Part shown: piece by piece, positions 7,658 through 10,378 of the stretch | Position numbering within the stretch: the stretch's first letter is position 1 | Layout of the letters: each line of letters begins with the position of its first letter | From: an uncultured Verrucomicrobiota bacterium | GTDB taxonomy: Bacteria > Verrucomicrobiota > Kiritimatiellia > RFP12 > UBA3636 | DNA length: 10,378 bases | Assembly (NCBI GenBank): GCA_946612175.1 | Contig: CAMOEO010000084.1 | Span: 1-10,378, forward strand | Direction: 5' to 3' | Made by a program: the position numbers and the translations under genes | The notes under the pieces: generated by a model | Seen by the model: the letters and a program-made list of their open reading frames with translations, nothing else | Told to the model about the DNA's origin: nothing | The model's database searches: none

Positions 7658-8629
7658 ATGCCACAGAATCCGATTCTCTCCCTCCTCGGCGCCGCGACCG
7701 TGCTGGTCGCGGCCGACGCGCATTCCGCGGACGCCGTTCCGCTCGTTCTCGAAAACGACGCGCTCCGGGCCGAGATCGTTCCCGCCTGGGCCGGCAGGCT
7801 CATGTTCCTCGGCCGGCCCGGCGGCACCAACGCCTTCTGGACGCAGCCGGAGGCGGCCGGGTTCACGGTCGACGGCAACGGCAATCCCGTCTGGAAGAAC
7901 GTCGGCGGCGAGAAAACCTGGGTCGGCTCGCAGGGCAAGGGCTGGCGCGCCTTCGTCGGGAAGGAGTCGGGCAGCGTCTGGCCGCCGCCGGCGTGGTTCG
8001 ACTCGGAGCCGATGGAGGTCGTCTCGGCCGATTCCACCAACGTCGTCCTTCGCACCGCGGCGCACCGCGGCGGCGACTGGGTCGTGGCCCTGGAGCGCTC
8101 GTTCTCGCTTCGCGGGGACCGGCTCGACGTCCGCCAGCGGCTGATTCCGGAGTGCGTCGGGGCGCTCGGTCCGGAGGCGGTTCCGGACGATCTCCGCCGT
8201 CTCTGGTCGGTGGCGCAGATTCCGCGCCCGGACCGCGTCTACCTCCATCTTGTCGGCGAGGGCCGGCACGTCCGGGACGGCGTCATGCCCGCTCCCGTCC
8301 CGACCGACCGTTCCGGATGGACGACCATCGACGTCGGCGGCATGGCCGGCGACGGGAAGCTCATGGCCGACGGGGACCGGCTGGCCGTTCCGCTTCCCGA
8401 CGGCACCGGCTGGCTCGTCCTGTCGCAGACCGCGCCCGCGCGCCACCTTTCGGCCTTTGAGACGCCCGGCCGGGCGATGGTGTTCGCCTCGAAGCCCGAC
8501 TACCGGCCGACCCCCTACGCCGAACTCGAATTCGCCGCCTACGGCCCCGATGCGGAGCAGACCGTGGAATTCCGGATCGCCGACGACCCGTTCGCCCCGG
8601 ACGGCGCGGCCGCCCCGGCGGCGGACTGA
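7658..8629 (+). CDS. Secreted DUF4380-family protein (mutarotase-like beta-sandwich)
   Basis: This 323-residue protein carries an export signal (PILSLLGAATVLVAADAHSADA). Residues 29-52 (LVLENDALRAEIVPAWAGRL and the following residues) match the opening of DUF4380 proteins. FLGRPGGTNAFW, GGEKTWVGSQGKGW, the WPPPAWFDSEPMEVV segment and LERSFSLRGDRLDVRQRLI follow in the usual order. The family resembles galactose-mutarotase folds and is often found beside sugar-degrading enzymes; its biochemical activity is not established, so sugar binding or processing is inference. The start at 7658 is chosen for its Shine-Dalgarno. Starting at 7643 would add MERTR and give the signal peptide the positive charge that the shorter form lacks, so that start remains possible. 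It follows the esterase after 80 bases without a convincing terminator or promoter, so the two are probably co-transcribed. Confidence 0.75.
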   Translation: MPQNPILSLLGAATVLVAADAHSADAVPLVLENDALRAEIVPAWAGRLMFLGRPGGTNAFWTQPEAAGFTVDGNGNPVWKNVGGEKTWVGSQGKGWRAFVGKESGSVWPPPAWFDSEPMEVVSADSTNVVLRTAAHRGGDWVVALERSFSLRGDRLDVRQRLIPECVGALGPEAVPDDLRRLWSVAQIPRPDRVYLHLVGEGRHVRDGVMPAPVPTDRSGWTTIDVGGMAGDGKLMADGDRLAVPLPDGTGWLVLSQTAPARHLSAFETPGRAMVFASKPDYRPTPYAELEFAAYGPDAEQTVEFRIADDPFAPDGAAAPAAD

Positions 8630-8706
8630 CCGGCGGGCGCATCGCCCCGGAAGCGGAGGATCGCACAAGGTTCAAATACGGTCGGCGAAACGCCTCGACG
8701 GGCGGC

Positions 8707-8735
8707 TTGCCCCCGGTTCCGGGTTCTGCTATGCT
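8707..8735 (+). promoter_or_regulatory. Sigma70-type promoter for the regulator gene, likely leaderless
   Basis: TTGCCC (8707-8712), a 17-bp spacer and TATGCT (8730-8735) with TG at 8727-8728 form an extended -10 promoter. The ATG at 8743 begins 7 bases after the -10, the same spacing as at the esterase gene, and no Shine-Dalgarno is present. A perfect inverted repeat, CCCGG-TT-CCGGG (8712-8723), lies between the two hexamers and could be an operator. Confidence 0.65.
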
Positions 8736-8742
8736 TCGCGGC

Positions 8743-9981
8743 ATGAAACGCATCGCAACCGTCGCGAAGGCCGCCGGGGCCGTGGGGCGGACGAAGCCCG
8801 CCGCCCGCGCGCCGGCGGTGCGGAACGTCCTCGTGGCGCTGTGGATGGGGTGCGACTTCGGACGCGACGCCCTCGGCGGCATCCGCGCGGCGCTCGAGGG
8901 GCGCGGCCTCTCGTGGCGCATCCGCTTCACGAACAACAACAACACCTTCGTCTCGTCCGTCCGCTGGATGCTCCGGCAGAAGCGCGTCGATGGCGCGATC
9001 ACGTGCTTCCCCGATCCCGGCGCGATGGCCGCGCTGCGCCGCGCCGGCGTCCCGGCCGTCGTGATCGACCGCGGCGACGCCCCGCCCCCGCAGGCCGCCG
9101 GACGGCGCGTCGCGCGCGTGACGCTCGACGTCCCCGCCATCGCGCGGGCCGCCGTCGGCCATTTCCTGGAATGGGCCGCGTTCCGGTCGGCCGGCTTCGT
9201 CGGGAGCCGGGGCGGCGAGGGGTGGTCGCTTCTGCGCGGCGATGCCTTCGTGGCCGAATGGGCCCGGCGCGGCCTGCGCGGGTCGCGCTTCCGGCACGGC
9301 CGCGCCGCGGCGCCGGACTTCGACCGCCTCGCCGCCTGGCTGCGCGCGCTCGAGAAGCCCGCCGCCGTCTTCGCCGCCAACGACGCCACCGCCGCCGACG
9401 TGGTCGACGTCTGCGACGCGGAGGGCCTCGCCGTGCCGCGCGACGTGGCCGTGCTCGGGATGGACGACGATCCCGCCTTCTGCCGGCGCTGCGAGCCGAA
9501 CCTCTCGAGCGTCCACTTCGACGGCGTCGCGGCCGGGCGGCTCGCCGCCGGCGCGCTCGCCGACCTGATGGACGGCCGCCCGCCGCCGCCGCCCGACCGG
9601 CTCCGCTACGGGGCGACCGAGATCGTCCGCCGCGCCTCCACCGGCGCCGTCTCCCCGGCCGGGGCGCTCGTGCAGAAGGCCGTAGACTTCATCGAGGCCA
9701 ACGCCCTGGGCCCGATCTCCCTCGACGCCGTGGTGCGGCATCTCGGCGTCTCCCGCGCCCTCGCCACGCTCCGCTTCCGCCAGCTGCGCGGGGAGTCGAT
9801 CCTCGAGGCCATCGGCGCGCGCCGCATCGCGGAGGCGAAGCGCCTTCTCGCCGGCACCGACCGCAGCGTCGACGACGTCGCCCGCGCCTGCGGCTACGCC
9901 GGCGCCGGCTCCTTGCGCCGCGCCTTCGTCGCCGCCACCGGCTCGACCCCCGGCGCTTTCCGAGCCGCCGCCTTTCGGTAG
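8743..9981 (+). CDS. XylR-like transcriptional regulator (LacI-type sugar sensor + AraC-type DNA-binding domain)
   Basis: This 412-residue cytoplasmic regulator has a basic, Ala-rich N-terminal stretch (1-27). A periplasmic-binding-protein-like sensor follows at about 28-285, with RNVLVALWMGCDFGRDALGG, the KRVDGAITCFPD segment, AAFRSAGFVGS plus a Trp-Ser...Arg pattern, VAVLGMDDDPAF (237-) and PNLSSVHFDGVAAGRLAA. Two AraC helix-turn-helix units lie at about 307-405: ISLDAVVRHLGVSRA...RFRQLRGES, then VDDVARACGYAGAGSLRRAF and GSTPGAFR. This order is that of XylR-family proteins common in PVC bacteria, in which sugar binding to the sensor controls DNA binding by the C-terminal domain. The ligand is unknown, and xylose should not be assumed. 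It lies between the enzyme genes and a LamG-like gene, so both are plausible targets. The ATG at 8743 is preferred over the upstream in-frame TTG at 8707 because a promoter covers that segment. Confidence 0.9.
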   Translation: MKRIATVAKAAGAVGRTKPAARAPAVRNVLVALWMGCDFGRDALGGIRAALEGRGLSWRIRFTNNNNTFVSSVRWMLRQKRVDGAITCFPDPGAMAALRRAGVPAVVIDRGDAPPPQAAGRRVARVTLDVPAIARAAVGHFLEWAAFRSAGFVGSRGGEGWSLLRGDAFVAEWARRGLRGSRFRHGRAAAPDFDRLAAWLRALEKPAAVFAANDATAADVVDVCDAEGLAVPRDVAVLGMDDDPAFCRRCEPNLSSVHFDGVAAGRLAAGALADLMDGRPPPPPDRLRYGATEIVRRASTGAVSPAGALVQKAVDFIEANALGPISLDAVVRHLGVSRALATLRFRQLRGESILEAIGARRIAEAKRLLAGTDRSVDDVARACGYAGAGSLRRAFVAATGSTPGAFRAAAFR

Positions 9982-10012
9982 CCGATCCGTTCCTTTGATT
10001 GTAGCCGAATCG
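9978..10012 (+). repeat. Direct repeat, candidate AraC-type operator
   Basis: GTAGCCGATCCG (9978-9989) and GTAGCCGAATCG (10001-10012) match at 10 of 12 positions and start 23 bp apart, about two helical turns. The second copy ends 24 bases before the extended -10 of the next gene. The first copy overlaps the stop codon of the regulator. AraC-family domains bind directly repeated half-sites with similar spacing, so this is a reasonable site for the adjacent regulator; binding itself is inferred. Confidence 0.45.
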
Positions 10013-10035
10013 CACTTTCTTGCAACCGGCGGGCG

Positions 10036-10044
10036 TGCTATGAT
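10036..10044 (+). promoter_or_regulatory. Extended -10 promoter of the downstream LamG-like gene
   Basis: TGC-TATGAT (hexamer 10039-10044) is close to consensus and carries the TGn extension. The -35 is poor (TTTCTT at 10016-10021 with a 17-bp spacer), which fits a promoter that needs an activator. Transcription would start near 10051, giving a leader of about 60 nt. Confidence 0.6.
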
Positions 10045-10059
10045 GGGCGACGTCCGGCA

Positions 10060-10094
10060 GGGGTGCGTCCGCACCCGGTTTCGGACGCAACCCC
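10060..10094 (+). promoter_or_regulatory. Strong hairpin in the 5' leader
   Basis: Arms 10060-10071 (GGGGTGCGTCCG) and 10082-10094 pair over 12 bp with one bulged A at 10090 and a 10-nt loop (10072-10081). The stem lies wholly in the predicted leader and ends 19 bases before the ATG. No T-tract follows, so it is not a standard terminator. A role in mRNA stability or translation is possible. Confidence 0.5.
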
Positions 10095-10113
10095 CGAACG
10101 AAAGAGAAACGAA

Positions 10114-10378
10114 ATGAAAGCATCCCGTTTCACCTTGCCCCTCGTGTCCGCGCTCGTCGCGCTTGCGTCGCTTCCGGCCTCCGCCGGCCTGCGCCCCTGG
10201 GAACCCTCCGACTACGTCCAGGAGGACCTCGTCCTGCACTACGACGGCATCCGCAACGCCGGCGCCGACGCCGCGCACGATCCGGCCGCGACGACGTGGA
10301 AGGACCTCTCGCCGAGCGGCAAGGACGCGACGTTCAACACGGCGGAAGACGGCAGCGCGTGGACTGCGGACGGCTATT
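10114..10378 (+). CDS. Secreted LamG-like protein, N-terminal part only
   Basis: The gene runs off the right edge; 88 codons are visible. The signal peptide is MKASRFTLPLVSALVALASL followed by PASA, likely cut after residue 24. The mature start contains YVQEDLVLHYDGIRNAG, then TTWKDLSPSGKDATF. This is the usual opening of LamG-type (concanavalin-like) domains in PVC secreted proteins, so it probably belongs to the same broad class as the truncated gene at the left edge. The ATG at 10114 is preceded by a purine-rich AAAGAGAAACGAA, a weak ribosome binding site. The promoter, direct repeat and leader hairpin upstream suggest controlled expression, possibly by the regulator encoded just before it. 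Confidence 0.75.
   Translation, partial: MKASRFTLPLVSALVALASLPASAGLRPWEPSDYVQEDLVLHYDGIRNAGADAAHDPAATTWKDLSPSGKDATFNTAEDGSAWTADGY

Noticed and set aside
8632..8650. GGGCG-CAT-CGCCC hairpin after the DUF4380 gene as a terminator
   Set aside because: The stem is only 5 bp with a 3-nt loop and has no T-tract.
8743..8826. Residues IATVAKAAG at the N-terminus of the regulator resemble the start of a LacI helix-turn-helix
   Set aside because: Only about nine residues match, the rest of the headpiece and the hinge are absent, and an Ala-rich stretch can match by chance. The AraC domain is the DNA-binding part.
1..10378. tRNA, rRNA, CRISPR arrays, insertion sequences, attachment sites
   Set aside because: No cloverleaf, regular spaced repeat array, transposase or terminal inverted repeats were seen on either strand by eye.

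Overview
The window is GC-rich bacterial DNA, and every gene I can support lies on the + strand. The gene mix points to the Planctomycetes-Verrucomicrobia-Lentisphaerae (PVC) group, most likely a Kiritimatiellota or Lentisphaerae-type polysaccharide degrader. It combines large secreted LamG-like proteins, a multidomain secreted TIM-barrel glycosidase, a SASA-type O-acetylesterase with a PVC-style C-terminal module, a DUF4380 protein and a XylR-like regulator (LacI-type sensor plus AraC DNA-binding domain). This assignment is inferred from gene content, since there is no rRNA or other marker in the window.

Layout: (1) 2-2200, the 3' part of a large surface or secreted protein with three LamG-like repeats and an Ig-like end. 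(2) 2222-5503, a secreted glycoside-hydrolase-like enzyme of about 1,093 residues. (3) 5556-7577, a secreted sialate O-acetylesterase-family enzyme. (4) 7658-8629, a secreted DUF4380 protein. (5) 8743-9981, a XylR/AraC-type regulator. (6) 10114 to beyond the right edge, the start of another secreted LamG-like protein. No gene-free stretch exceeds about 135 bases. I see no tRNA, rRNA, CRISPR array, insertion sequence or integrase, and no convincing intrinsic terminator.

The genes look like a small carbohydrate-degradation locus. The esterase would remove O-acetyl groups that block glycosidases, the large enzyme would cleave the exposed glycan, the DUF4380 protein has a mutarotase-like sugar-binding character, and the flanking LamG-like proteins could bind glycan or surface. 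The regulator presumably senses a sugar released by the enzymes. The substrate is not fixed by the sequence: O-acetylated sialoglycan or mucin is one option, acetylated plant polysaccharide another.

The most notable non-coding signals are these. Two near-identical extended -10 elements (TTCTGCTA core) each lie exactly 7 nt before an ATG that lacks a Shine-Dalgarno sequence, which suggests leaderless mRNAs for the esterase and the regulator. A 12-bp direct repeat with 23-bp spacing sits just upstream of the promoter of the last gene and fits an AraC-type operator. A strong 12-bp hairpin fills the 5' leader of that last gene.
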